This document shows positions 43,484-52,795 of a stretch of 64,000 bases of DNA, one piece after another. The stretch is from an uncultured Lachnospiraceae bacterium (GTDB lineage: Bacteria; Bacillota; Clostridia; Lachnospirales; Lachnospiraceae), in contig CALGVA010000031.1 of NCBI GenBank assembly GCA_937920345.1, positions 1-64,000 of the forward strand, written 5' to 3'. Position numbers and translations under genes: made by a program. The stretch's first letter is position 1; every line of letters begins with the position of its first letter. The notes beneath the pieces were generated by a model, which was given only the letters and a program-made list of their open reading frames with translations, did no database searches and was not told where the DNA came from.

Positions 43484-44130
43484 TCTGACACCTGTGCCTT
43501 TCTCTGTTCTTCCATTCTCTTCCTGCGGATCTCCGCGAAGTTGCCCTCCACCGCATTGGTGTCCTCTGCCACCTCATCGGTATGTCCCAGCACCGTCTTC
43601 ACCGTCATCCACAGTACCTTCACATCCATCCCGAAAGTAAGATGCTCCACATATTCCACATCCCTGGCAAGCCGCCTGTCCCAGTCGATATAATTGCGTC
43701 CGCTGACCTGCGCCAAGCCCGTCAGGCCGGGACGCACGCTGTGCCGGAGTTTCTCACGCTCACTGTAATACGGCAGATACGACACCAGAAGCGGTCTCGG
43801 CCCTATGATGCTCATGTCTCCTTTTAAGATATTAAACAGTTCCGGCAATTCGTCCAGACTCGTCCCTCTCAGGAACCTGCCGAACTTCGTCAGCCGCACC
43901 GCATCCGGCAGCAGATGACCGTTCTCGTCTTTTTCATCCGTCATCGTACGGAATTTACACAGCGTAAAGATCTTTTCATTCCTGCCCGGACGCTCCTGCC
44001 GAAACAGAACCGGGCTTCCCAGCTTCACGCGCACCAGAATACAGAGTACCAGCAGGATCGGGCTGAGCACTACAATACCGCACAGTGACAACAGAAAATC
44101 TAAAGCTCGCTTGATATATTTCTTATACAT
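43480..44130 (-). CDS. PglC-like initiating phosphoglycosyltransferase
   Basis: 216 residues, the small monotopic sugar transferase (PF02397). One hydrophobic re-entrant segment (about 10-35: FLLSLCGIVVLSPILLVLCI), then FTLCKFRTMTDEKDENG, LRGTSLDELPELFNILKGD with the Asp-Glu catalytic pair, MSIIGPRPLLVSYLP and RPGLTGLAQVSGRN. PglC-type enzymes move a phospho-diNAcBac or phospho-GlcNAc-type sugar to undecaprenyl phosphate. The LLP DAVRLTKFG part is typical. AAAGAGG precedes the ATG. This is the second initiating enzyme of the window and goes with the PglF/PglE-like genes upstream. Confidence 0.9.
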   Translation of the reverse strand: MYKKYIKRALDFLLSLCGIVVLSPILLVLCILVRVKLGSPVLFRQERPGRNEKIFTLCKFRTMTDEKDENGHLLPDAVRLTKFGRFLRGTSLDELPELFNILKGDMSIIGPRPLLVSYLPYYSEREKLRHSVRPGLTGLAQVSGRNYIDWDRRLARDVEYVEHLTFGMDVKVLWMTVKTVLGHTDEVAEDTNAVEGNFAEIRRKRMEEQRKAQVSD

Positions 44131-44165
44131 ATACGATTCCTCTTTATCTCACGTCCCGGTACAAA

Positions 44166-45308
44166 TCATAATAATCCGTCTCCGAAGCACCCGCGCACTG
44201 TGCGGATGATCAGTTCCATATCTTCCTCTGTGTTCTTGATATCGCTGGGCAGGCAGAGCCCTCTGTGGAACACATCTGTTCCCACGCTGCTGCCGTCCTC
44301 ATGATGGGTGATAAAATCATATTTTTCAAAAACAGGCTGCAGGTGCATCGGCTTCCAGATCGGTCTGCTCTCAATGTTCTCTTCCGCCAGCGCATCCATT
44401 ACCATATCAGGTGTTACATTACACCCGTTCTCAATCGTCATGCAGGACAGCCAGCAGTTTGCATCACCGTCTTCGTTCAATGGGTTCATGGTAATCTGCG
44501 GCAGATCCGCGAAAGCTTCCCGATACTGCCTGTAGATCGCCTGTTTCTTCGCCTTATGCTCCTCTATATGGAGAAGCTGCCCTCTGCCGATTCCCGCCGT
44601 GACATTGCTCATGCGGTAATTGTAACCGATCTGAGAATGCTGATAATGTCTGGCCGGATCTCTCGCCTGTGTAGCCAGAAATGTCGCCTGTTTTGTCGCT
44701 TCCTCGTCGGCCGACACCAGCATGCCGCCGCCGGAAGTCGTAATAATCTTATTGCCGTTAAAAGAATAGATTCCGTATTTGCCGAAAGTGCCCGTATGGC
44801 GTCCTTTATACGTACTGCTTAAAGATTCCGCCGCATCCTCGATCATCGGTACATGATGCTCTTCACAGATCGCCATGATCTCATCCAGTTTCGCAGGTGT
44901 ACCGTAGAGGTGCACACAGATTACCGCCTTTGGATGCGGATATTTCTCAAATGCCCTGCGCAGTGCCTCCGGAGACATGTTCCAGGTATCCGGTTCCGCA
45001 TCGATAAACACGGGTGTCGCAGCCTCGTACGCAATCGGATTACAGGTTGCAGAAAATGTCAGATCTGACACAAACACAATATCCCCGGGACACACCCCGG
45101 CCAGCTTAAGCGCCAGATGGATCGCCGCCGTTCCTGCGCTTAACGCCGCCGCATGACCGCACCCTGTATACGCTGCAATCTCCTCTTCAAAAGAACTGAC
45201 ATTAGGTCCAAGCGGCGCAATCCAGTTGGTATCAAACGCTTCCTGCACATATTTCTGTTCCTCGCCATGCATAGTCGGACACGATAAGTATATCCTTTTT
45301 TTCTCCAT
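44166..45308 (-). CDS. PglE-like UDP-4-keto sugar aminotransferase (DegT/DnrJ family)
   Basis: 380 residues, PLP-dependent aminotransferase. IYLSCPTMHGEEQKYVQ, NWIAPLGPNVSSFEEE, LSAGTAAIHLALKLAGV, EDAAESLSSTYKGRHTG, and the PLP lysine in YSFNGNKIITTSGGGML near residue 185. The SFNGNKIITTSGGG string is characteristic of the PglE group, which turns UDP-2-acetamido-4-keto-2,4,6-trideoxyhexose into the 4-amino sugar with glutamate. Start at the ATG nine bases after AAGG; a GTG three codons earlier abuts that site. Immediately downstream of the PglF-like gene in transcription order. Confidence 0.9.
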   Translation of the reverse strand: MEKKRIYLSCPTMHGEEQKYVQEAFDTNWIAPLGPNVSSFEEEIAAYTGCGHAAALSAGTAAIHLALKLAGVCPGDIVFVSDLTFSATCNPIAYEAATPVFIDAEPDTWNMSPEALRRAFEKYPHPKAVICVHLYGTPAKLDEIMAICEEHHVPMIEDAAESLSSTYKGRHTGTFGKYGIYSFNGNKIITTSGGGMLVSADEEATKQATFLATQARDPARHYQHSQIGYNYRMSNVTAGIGRGQLLHIEEHKAKKQAIYRQYREAFADLPQITMNPLNEDGDANCWLSCMTIENGCNVTPDMVMDALAEENIESRPIWKPMHLQPVFEKYDFITHHEDGSSVGTDVFHRGLCLPSDIKNTEEDMELIIRTVRGCFGDGLL

Positions 45309-45390
45309 AACAGACACCCTTCCTTTCTGTTCCTGCCAAACCTCTCCGCTCTGTATGCCAGACCCTGATCAGCCGCATCCATCTATCGCA

Positions 45391-47283
45391 TTACATCGTA
45401 TCTTTCAGTACCTCATCGTCCTGACTGTGATAAGTCGGAACGATCCTCTTGATCAACGGTCTGATATCCGAATTTTCGACCTGACACTCATCCTTCAGTT
45501 CTTTTAACTGGGTAAAAAATTCATGCTCATCGAGTTCGATCGGTTTCCCGATATGAATCATCCTGTTTGCGGTGTCCTTCATGCCCTCTTCATCCATGAG
45601 CAGCTCTTCATACAGTTTCTCGCCGGGGCGGAGTCCCGTAAACTTGATCTTAATATCCTCTCCCACACGGTAGCCCGACAGTTTGATCAGATTATGTGCC
45701 AGATCGAGTATTTTCACGGGTTCCCCCATATCCAGCACGAAAATCTCGCCGCCCTTCGCATAGGCGCCGGCCTGCAGGACAAGCGAAACCGCCTCTGGAA
45801 TCGTCATAAAATAACGTATGATATCCGGGTGGGTCACGGTAACCGGACCGCCCGCCGCGATCTGCTTGCGGAACAGCGGAATCACGCTGCCGTTACTGCC
45901 CAGCACATTGCCGAACCGGACCGCCACGAACTCCGTCTCATAATGCTTGTCAAAAGTCTGTATAATCATCTCGCAGATCCGTTTGCTGGCTCCCATGATG
46001 TTCGTCGGGTTTACCGCCTTGTCGGTGGAAATCATGACAAATCGCTGTACACCGCTCATGGCGGCTGCCTGCGCGGTCTTAAAGGTACCGAACACGTTAT
46101 TCTTGATCGCCTCGGTAGGACTGTCCTCCATAAGCGGTACATGCTTATGCGCCGCGGCATGGTATACGATATCCGGTCGGTATTTTGAGAAAATATAATT
46201 CATGCGGTTGGTATTGCGCACGGATGCAATCAGTACCACCAGATCCAGCTCCGGATATTTCGCCTTCAGTTCCTGCTGTACATCATAAACCGTATTCTCA
46301 TAGATATCTACGATAATAAGCCGTTTCGGTCTGTGTATCGCGATCTGACGACACAGCTCACTGCCGATGGAGCCGCCGCCGCCGGTGACCAGCACCGCCT
46401 TGCCCTGCACATAGCCGAGAATGGAATCCAGATCCACGCTGATCGGATCTCTGCCCAGCAGATCCTCCACCTCCACGTCACGCAGTTTGCTGACATTAAC
46501 TTCGCCGTTTACAAGCTGATACATGCCCGGCAGGGAACGCAGCTTACAGTTTGTATCTTTACAGATTTCCAGAATGTTCTTAATCTCCGCCCTGCTGGCT
46601 GACGGCATCGCCACGATAATCTCATCCACGTCATAGATATCGGCACACTCCACGATCTTGTCACGGCCGCCGACCACCTTGATGCCCTGGATAAATCTGC
46701 CCCATTTCCCCTTATCATCATCAATAATGCACTTGATGACCATGGTCGAGAAATTGCTGTTGACAATCTCCTTAATGATCAGATTGGCAGCCTCCCCCGC
46801 GCCGATCACCATCACGGCAATCCGGTTCTTCTTATTCTGCTGCTTATGTTTCAGCCCGCGGAAGAAACGGTAGGAGAAACGGCTGCAGAAAATACATGTG
46901 ATCAGCAGAAATAAATAAAAGAAATAGTAACTCTTGGGTACCGCTCTGGACGAAGTTCTGAAAAACTGCAGGCAGACGCCATTTACAAGTGTAGACAGCG
47001 CACAGGATACCACGATGTTCTGCAATTCCGTCTCTCCTGCAAAAGCCCACAGACTGCTATAGAGACGAAATAGATAGAAGATTCCCAGCGTCATCACAAT
47101 ATTGAGCGGCATCACATGCTCGATCGGGCTCATGAAATGCTCGGGTATCTCATCCACCCGGAACTCATAGCGCATCACGATCGCCAGGTAGCTCGACAGA
47201 ACCACACTGATAATATCATATACGATCAGGCAGGTTCTCCGGTAAAACAGCTTTACATTAAAAGGTTTTCTCTCTTTTTTCAT
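45391..47283 (-). CDS. PglF/CapD-like UDP-GlcNAc 4,6-dehydratase
   Basis: 630 residues. About four membrane segments in the first 150 residues, a Rossmann regulatory domain (RIAVMVIGAGEAANLI), and the catalytic SDR domain with VLVTGGGGSIGSELCRQI near 295, YHAAAHKHVPLME, ISTDKAVNPTNIMGASKR and a C-terminal GLRPGEKLYEELL. This is the WbpM/PglF/CapD build, which makes UDP-4-keto-6-deoxy-GlcNAc from UDP-GlcNAc. TAGGAAAAG six bases before the ATG decides the start. First step of the amino-sugar route of unit C. Confidence 0.92.
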   Translation of the reverse strand: MKKERKPFNVKLFYRRTCLIVYDIISVVLSSYLAIVMRYEFRVDEIPEHFMSPIEHVMPLNIVMTLGIFYLFRLYSSLWAFAGETELQNIVVSCALSTLVNGVCLQFFRTSSRAVPKSYYFFYLFLLITCIFCSRFSYRFFRGLKHKQQNKKNRIAVMVIGAGEAANLIIKEIVNSNFSTMVIKCIIDDDKGKWGRFIQGIKVVGGRDKIVECADIYDVDEIIVAMPSASRAEIKNILEICKDTNCKLRSLPGMYQLVNGEVNVSKLRDVEVEDLLGRDPISVDLDSILGYVQGKAVLVTGGGGSIGSELCRQIAIHRPKRLIIVDIYENTVYDVQQELKAKYPELDLVVLIASVRNTNRMNYIFSKYRPDIVYHAAAHKHVPLMEDSPTEAIKNNVFGTFKTAQAAAMSGVQRFVMISTDKAVNPTNIMGASKRICEMIIQTFDKHYETEFVAVRFGNVLGSNGSVIPLFRKQIAAGGPVTVTHPDIIRYFMTIPEAVSLVLQAGAYAKGGEIFVLDMGEPVKILDLAHNLIKLSGYRVGEDIKIKFTGLRPGEKLYEELLMDEEGMKDTANRMIHIGKPIELDEHEFFTQLKELKDECQVENSDIRPLIKRIVPTYHSQDDEVLKDTM

Positions 47284-47293
47284 AGTTCTTTTC

Positions 47294-49879
47294 CTACGCC
47301 GCTTCTTTCCTGTCAATCAGGAGCGGTGCCATTGTCAACAGTAAACAGAATGCAATGGAACTGCATGGATGGAAGATCCATTCCGTCAGCCCCGCTACCG
47401 CGAAGAGAATCAGCAGGGCAAGCGGCAGCGCCGCACATATCCTGTCCTCTTTGCGTCTATGATAGTACACTGCCGCCTGCACCAGAGTGCCGACGCCCAG
47501 CAGAATAAATATCACGCCCACATAGATGCCGTGATCATAAGCGACCTGCAGATAGATATTGTGCGCATGGACGTTATAATGACCGTTCGGCTCCATAATA
47601 CCCATATCGTCATGACCGATCCTGTTCAGATTATTATAATACAGTCTGAAAATTTTCAGTCTTCCATTTGTATAGGAATCTTCTTCCTCCTGCTCCACGC
47701 CATCCTGATTCTCCGCCTGCACCTGCGTGTCCGCAGATGCGATCTCTATCACGCCTTCCTCCACAGCAATCCCGCTGTCTGTCGGCATATTCCTCACACC
47801 TGCGTCTGTATTTCCTGCGGAAGCAAGAAGAATTTCTTCGTCCTTTGCCCTCACAAAACCGTCCGTGCACTCCTCTCCTGCATCCGTAAGCATGTCCATC
47901 GCCTGCAGGCTCTCCATCTCCGGTATACCCAGCACTTTCATCTGAAACACCTGTATGAACCGCTGAATCGTAATATAGTATTCGGAATCCATATCCCTGC
48001 CGTGTACGATCTCGACAGGCAGTTCCTCGATCTCATGCAGCTCCGGTCTGGCAATCGCAGCAGGAACTGCTCTCTGCGCCGTAAAGACCGCCGGAAAACA
48101 GACAAAGACCGCAAGCAGCATCATTGCGCCGCCTCGCAGAATACTGCGCCATCTGCTCTTCATGGAGAAGCATGTTACAGGAAGCATGACCACCGCCATG
48201 ACCATAACTGCCAGATACCCTGTTCTCGACAGCGTCAGCAGCAGATACACCACCGACACGCCAAACAGAATCAGTTCCTTATAAACAGCAGCAAGTCTCT
48301 GTTCTCTTCTATATGCATCTAAGAACTTCACAAATGCCGCGCACACTACAAGCGCAAGATATACCGCAGACATCGTCACCGTATGGAAAATAAACGGATA
48401 TCTGTAATATTGAAAGAACATATACGGTCTGTGCAGCAGACAGTACAGCACCATCACGCTAAAGTGCAGCAGGATGCCGTTACAGATATTGCGGAGCAGA
48501 GACGCCTTGCCTTCCCACGCCGCCATGTTCACATAGAACAGCACAAAAGCACATACCAGATAGACAGGCCATCCCCGTGTATTACGATACAACATAATCG
48601 CCGCAAAAAACACCGCCACCAGAATACCATACGCAGCGCTTATGCCCTTAACCTGCCTCCGCACCAGAACCCGTATCGTGCCAATCACTACCAGTCCCGC
48701 AAGAATCCCCGCCCAGACGGTGAGTTTCACTGTAAGGATCTCCATCTCCTCCGGATCCGTAAGCACCGCCATCGCGCCGTGATAATAACGCTGTGCAAAG
48801 AAAGCCGCCGCAATCAGATACACCAGATTAATAATATTAAAAATGTCCTTTCGCTTATAAGTCACAATGACCGCCAGCGCAAAGAAAATCAGCTGCTGCC
48901 TGTATGCTACGGTATGATGGATCTCATACAGACCGTTCATATAATTACAGCATGCCCAGAGTGCGCCTGCAATAAAGACAGACTGCAGTCCGTTTCCCAT
49001 ATTTGTTTTCAGAACGTCAAATATCGTTCTGTCCGAAGCGCAGCCTGTACGGTCATGGTTGACCGCATAGAGCAGCAGCGCTGCTGTCACCAGGATACTC
49101 CCCTCGTAAAAAAGAATCGACACGGTATTGGTCGTAAGCAGCCTGCAGGGCCACACCGCCACACAGGCAGCGGCCGCCGCAATCACAATGAGCGGATTAC
49201 ACACTGCTTTGACCGTCTGTTCCACCGTAACCAGTACATTCTTCTCCGGCCGCCTGTCATAATATTTCCCCGTCAGGTAAGTAACGGCAGCCGCAAACAA
49301 CACAAACAGGGCAGCACACACCAGTGTCTTGCCCTTGCGAAGCGGTACCTCGTACTCATACGCGGCAATCATACAGCGCTGCGTGTCTTCCACATTGCCG
49401 TAGTACAGTGTACCGTTGTAAATATTATCTGTCTGCGCCGTATATTGATACGCAACCCGGAACGGTTCTTCGATCCCCTGCAGCAGGAAATAATATTCCC
49501 TTCCTACCTGCGTATCGATATTGACCTGCACCGTGCAGTATCCCGGAATATGCTTCATATCTTTTGTGTCGATCACCTGCTGCATGATCACCTGCATGGC
49601 TGCATCATATAATACGAAGTTAAATTCCTCTCCTGCCGTTCCCTCATGGATATAAATATCAATATTTTTCAGTCTGTCATACTGGGCGATGAACATCTGC
49701 TGTACCACATAACCTGATGTGATCTCTTCAGATTCCATGAGCGTCTCCGGAAGTGTCCTGCCGTTGGCAGTTACCGTTTCCTTAATCAGACGAACCGGCC
49801 ACAGCGCAAGCAGCGCACACAGCACGATGATCCAGAGCGTTTCACAGATCGCCTCTCTTCTAGTGATTATTCTGTTCAT
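47294..49879 (-). CDS. large O-antigen polymerase/ligase-like membrane protein
   Basis: 861 residues, about twice the family's usual length. After one membrane segment there is a roughly 140-residue outer domain of beta-strand style (IDIYIHEGTAGEEFNFVLYD, YYFLLQGIEEPFRVAYQY), then about 14 membrane segments. LLLTLSRTGYLAVMV and, after a 190-residue acidic outer loop (about 625-740), YNVHAHNIYLQVAYDHG match the Wzy_C/O-antigen ligase domain (the H of HNxYLQ is catalytic in studied ligases). It may polymerise, ligate to the cell wall, or transfer glycan to protein. It heads unit C right behind a strong promoter. Confidence 0.72.
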   Translation of the reverse strand: MNRIITRREAICETLWIIVLCALLALWPVRLIKETVTANGRTLPETLMESEEITSGYVVQQMFIAQYDRLKNIDIYIHEGTAGEEFNFVLYDAAMQVIMQQVIDTKDMKHIPGYCTVQVNIDTQVGREYYFLLQGIEEPFRVAYQYTAQTDNIYNGTLYYGNVEDTQRCMIAAYEYEVPLRKGKTLVCAALFVLFAAAVTYLTGKYYDRRPEKNVLVTVEQTVKAVCNPLIVIAAAAACVAVWPCRLLTTNTVSILFYEGSILVTAALLLYAVNHDRTGCASDRTIFDVLKTNMGNGLQSVFIAGALWACCNYMNGLYEIHHTVAYRQQLIFFALAVIVTYKRKDIFNIINLVYLIAAAFFAQRYYHGAMAVLTDPEEMEILTVKLTVWAGILAGLVVIGTIRVLVRRQVKGISAAYGILVAVFFAAIMLYRNTRGWPVYLVCAFVLFYVNMAAWEGKASLLRNICNGILLHFSVMVLYCLLHRPYMFFQYYRYPFIFHTVTMSAVYLALVVCAAFVKFLDAYRREQRLAAVYKELILFGVSVVYLLLTLSRTGYLAVMVMAVVMLPVTCFSMKSRWRSILRGGAMMLLAVFVCFPAVFTAQRAVPAAIARPELHEIEELPVEIVHGRDMDSEYYITIQRFIQVFQMKVLGIPEMESLQAMDMLTDAGEECTDGFVRAKDEEILLASAGNTDAGVRNMPTDSGIAVEEGVIEIASADTQVQAENQDGVEQEEEDSYTNGRLKIFRLYYNNLNRIGHDDMGIMEPNGHYNVHAHNIYLQVAYDHGIYVGVIFILLGVGTLVQAAVYYHRRKEDRICAALPLALLILFAVAGLTEWIFHPCSSIAFCLLLTMAPLLIDRKEAA

Positions 49880-49957
49880 TATCGATTCCCGATCTTCTCT
49901 ACAATATCATAACAGTCCGACCGCACATTACACTCAGCTGCCAGAATATCATTGCTT

Positions 49958-49986
49958 AGTATATCACGATTGTATATTTTTTACAA
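49958..49986 (-). promoter_or_regulatory. sigma-A promoter with extended -10 before unit C
   Basis: On the minus strand: -35 TTGTAA (49986-49981), 17-base spacer, -10 TATACT (49963-49958) preceded by TGA. Transcription start near 49951, about 72 bases before the ligase-like start codon. It would drive the PglF/PglE/PglC genes and the following nucleotide-sugar genes. Confidence 0.72.
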
Positions 49987-49995
49987 CTAAAGGCA

Positions 49996-51807
49996 TTATA
50001 CCTCCTCCAGCAATATGGCCGCAAAAAGCGGCAGGCCATACCAGAAGATCAGCACATACCGGGGCAGATAAGTGGGACCGAGCAGAACCGTCAGCCAGAC
50101 CGTGAGTACCATCATATAGGGAATCACAATATTGTACTTGCGGCGGTACAGCATATAAGCGAACACGAAGGCGATGCCCCAGAAGATTCCGCCCGGAGAA
50201 TAGAGCATGGAATAGATCGGAATCTTTTCCTGGGAAATCTCCAGAGCCAGCTTGCGGTATGCCGCGTCAAGCCATGGAATCTTGCTGTCCCTGAATCCCG
50301 GTTCCTCCACTTCGTATCCGAAATAGGAGCTTTCTCCATATGTGAACGTAAATACCGTATTGCCGGAATAGACATCAATCACCGTATCGGGATACCAGAA
50401 GCCGTAGGAGTTCACCAGCCACGCATTGATATAAGATAAAGGCTTCTTTAATCCGATCCGCAGCCAAAGTCCTGCATACTTCGACTTGTCCGCGGCAAAT
50501 ACCTCATTCTGAAAACGTACCTTCACCGGATCAGACAGCTTGGGATTGTATAACACCAGCGCCTCTTCCGGCAGGATCTCGTGCAGTATGTCAATATCCT
50601 CCTGCTCGAAGGCTTCCCTGTTGAATTTATAGGTTCTTGCAAGCTGCTGGATCGGAACCGTAAGGATCTCCTGATTCTCTCCTCCTGTTGCATGAAACGC
50701 TACCGTCAGCCCTGTGTTAATCACGAAATAGGCAAGAAAAATCATACCTATGAGAAGTCCCGTTTTCTTCAGATTCTGTTTGTGATAAACGAGCAGAATC
50801 GGCACCATCACGGCGAACGCATAGACGCCGTTTTTACGAAACAGCATCATGGCCACAGCGCTCAATACGAAGAAAAGCATTTTACGGTTGGATGTGAAAA
50901 ACTGCTGTTCGACGCTGCCCATATCGATCAGCGCCAGCAGCAGGAGCAGCAGTGCCACTGTAAACAGCGTATCCTTGGCGGAGCAGAGCGTAAACATCAC
51001 GATCACCGGAAAAAAAGCGAAGTAGAGCAGCGAAAGCAGACGGACCCCGCGGGAAACCTTCCGCCGCCGCATGAAAGAAAGCAGATAGGTAAATCCGCCT
51101 GAAACAATCATCATCTGTACCACCATATAGCAGGCAATCCCCAGATTATAGGAATCCGTCACTTTATGCACCGCGCAGATGATACCGCCCAGCATAAGAA
51201 CATGAACGAGCGGATGGTGCGTATTAAAATTTCTGGATGCCACCTGCAGCCACTCATCCTGTGCATCGTAGACGAAGAACCCCGGATATACCGCGAGCAG
51301 CACGGGAAGCCAGCATAAAATCATGAAAAGAAAGGTAAGCAGATTCGCATACCTGGCCGCGCGCTGCGGCGCCTCAGGCATTCTGATATGCTTCGCAAGC
51401 CTGTTCTTCCTTCCTTCCATGCCGCCCAGAAAATCCCAGAATTTTCTCACCAGAACAGTGAACAGACATGTCAGAACCGGCAGTGAAACCCACAGTTTCC
51501 AGTCTTTAAAATTCACGTTTCCCACCGCATCGAGACGAACGCCAAACAGCATCGCCGCAGTAAACAAACCGGACAGCACGCCTGCGATCGTCCACCCCCT
51601 CCGGTCCCGCAGATCAATCGTCTGCAGCGAGCGGTTCACCGCATACAGACAAAGCAGCCACACGAAAACCGCAAATATACTGTTCGTGAAGCCGATCGTA
51701 TTCTCTTTCAGATTTAAAACCTGAGGAAAGCAGAGCGTTCCCGCCGTCGCAAGCAGGAAAGCCAGTGTACTCAGTTTCATTTTGATTCTAAATTCATTCT
51801 CGTTCAT
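49996..51807 (-). CDS. DUF6020 family integral membrane protein
   Basis: 603 residues with about 13 membrane segments. LLAVYPGFFVYDAQDEWLQV (acidic residues in an outer loop near 185), NTHHPLVHVLMLGG, CSAKDTLFTVALLLLLLAL, LFRKNGVYAFAVM and the C-terminal LLGPTYLPRYVLIFWYGLP are the recurring blocks of DUF6020 proteins of Clostridia. The acidic loop and the R of PRY suggest a GT-C-like enzyme that acts outside on a lipid-linked donor. Its ATG overlaps the GtrB/ArnC-like gene by 14 bases, a pairing that supports use of a polyprenyl-phosphate sugar made by that enzyme. No reaction is established. Confidence 0.75.
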   Translation of the reverse strand: MNENEFRIKMKLSTLAFLLATAGTLCFPQVLNLKENTIGFTNSIFAVFVWLLCLYAVNRSLQTIDLRDRRGWTIAGVLSGLFTAAMLFGVRLDAVGNVNFKDWKLWVSLPVLTCLFTVLVRKFWDFLGGMEGRKNRLAKHIRMPEAPQRAARYANLLTFLFMILCWLPVLLAVYPGFFVYDAQDEWLQVASRNFNTHHPLVHVLMLGGIICAVHKVTDSYNLGIACYMVVQMMIVSGGFTYLLSFMRRRKVSRGVRLLSLLYFAFFPVIVMFTLCSAKDTLFTVALLLLLLALIDMGSVEQQFFTSNRKMLFFVLSAVAMMLFRKNGVYAFAVMVPILLVYHKQNLKKTGLLIGMIFLAYFVINTGLTVAFHATGGENQEILTVPIQQLARTYKFNREAFEQEDIDILHEILPEEALVLYNPKLSDPVKVRFQNEVFAADKSKYAGLWLRIGLKKPLSYINAWLVNSYGFWYPDTVIDVYSGNTVFTFTYGESSYFGYEVEEPGFRDSKIPWLDAAYRKLALEISQEKIPIYSMLYSPGGIFWGIAFVFAYMLYRRKYNIVIPYMMVLTVWLTVLLGPTYLPRYVLIFWYGLPLFAAILLEEV

Positions 51808-52747
51808 TACTTTGCTCCGGTCCGTTCAGGCATTCCCGAACCACATACTGAGGAGAGTTATTCAGCGAGATGTAGATTCTCCCGATATATTCTCCGATCA
51901 GACCTAACATCAGCATAATCATACCGCCGAGGAACACCAGCGCCGCCATCATGGCGCTGAATCCGACGGGTACATTCGGATTCACAAATTTCTTGACAAC
52001 TGTATAGATTCCGTACAGGAATCCTGCGCAGGCAGTCAGGCATCCCACCGCCGTTGCGATTCGCAGCGGTTTGATGCTGAAAGCGGTAAATCCGTTAAAC
52101 CACAATCCCAGCAGCTTGCCTATGGTATAGCCCGACGTTCCCGTCTCCCGCTCCCTGTGCGTTACTTCCACGTTGGTGATATTCCTGGTGGCGCGGAGCA
52201 CAAGTCCGATCACATACGGATACGGGTTGTCATAGCGCAGCATCTCTTCCACTACATATCTTCTCACCGCAAAATAACTGGAGAGGTACAGGTCTTTCGG
52301 TTTGCCCAGCATCACCCTCGTCATCAGTTCATTGACACGGCTCCCGAAATTGCGGAATCCCGAATGCTGTTTGTGCCCGTATCTGGCATATACGACGTCA
52401 TAGCCTTCTTCAATCCTGGCAAGCAGTCTGCCGGCCTCGTCAGCAGGCGTCTGCCCGTCATCGTCCAGACATACCACCACATCTCCGTGCGTATGACGCA
52501 TACCCGCCATCAGCGCCGCATGCTGCCCGAAATTCTTCGCCAGATCGATCCCGCATATGTCACTGCGTCCGGCGCAAAGCTCCCGGATCACCCCGAATGT
52601 ATCATCCGGAGAACTGTCGTTGACCAGCACGATCTCATAGTCATACGCCGGCATATCTTTCATCGTGCTGTCAATCTCTTCCACTACCTTACCGATGGTC
52701 TGTGCCGACCGGTAACACGGGATTACAAAACTTACAAGTTTCGTCAT
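51794..52747 (-). CDS. GtrB/ArnC-like polyprenyl-phosphate glycosyltransferase (GT2)
   Basis: 317 residues: LVSFVIPCYRSAQTIGKV, IVLVNDSSPDDTFGV, LAKNFGQHAALMAGMRH, VCLDDDGQTPADE (metal/donor aspartates), then two C-terminal membrane segments (about 230-300) ending GLIGEYIGRIYIS. The QHAALMAGM and DDDGQ features are those of the DPM/GtrB/ArnC group, which charges undecaprenyl phosphate with a single sugar at the inner face. GGAGG five bases before the ATG fixes the start. GtrA (59.7-60.1 kb) and the DUF6020 gene could complete a three-part side-chain system. Confidence 0.9.
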   Translation of the reverse strand: MTKLVSFVIPCYRSAQTIGKVVEEIDSTMKDMPAYDYEIVLVNDSSPDDTFGVIRELCAGRSDICGIDLAKNFGQHAALMAGMRHTHGDVVVCLDDDGQTPADEAGRLLARIEEGYDVVYARYGHKQHSGFRNFGSRVNELMTRVMLGKPKDLYLSSYFAVRRYVVEEMLRYDNPYPYVIGLVLRATRNITNVEVTHRERETGTSGYTIGKLLGLWFNGFTAFSIKPLRIATAVGCLTACAGFLYGIYTVVKKFVNPNVPVGFSAMMAALVFLGGMIMLMLGLIGEYIGRIYISLNNSPQYVVRECLNGPEQSNERE

Positions 52748-52795
52748 CGTTTCCTCCATATCCAAACTGCCCCTGACATAATTTCAGCAGCAGGC

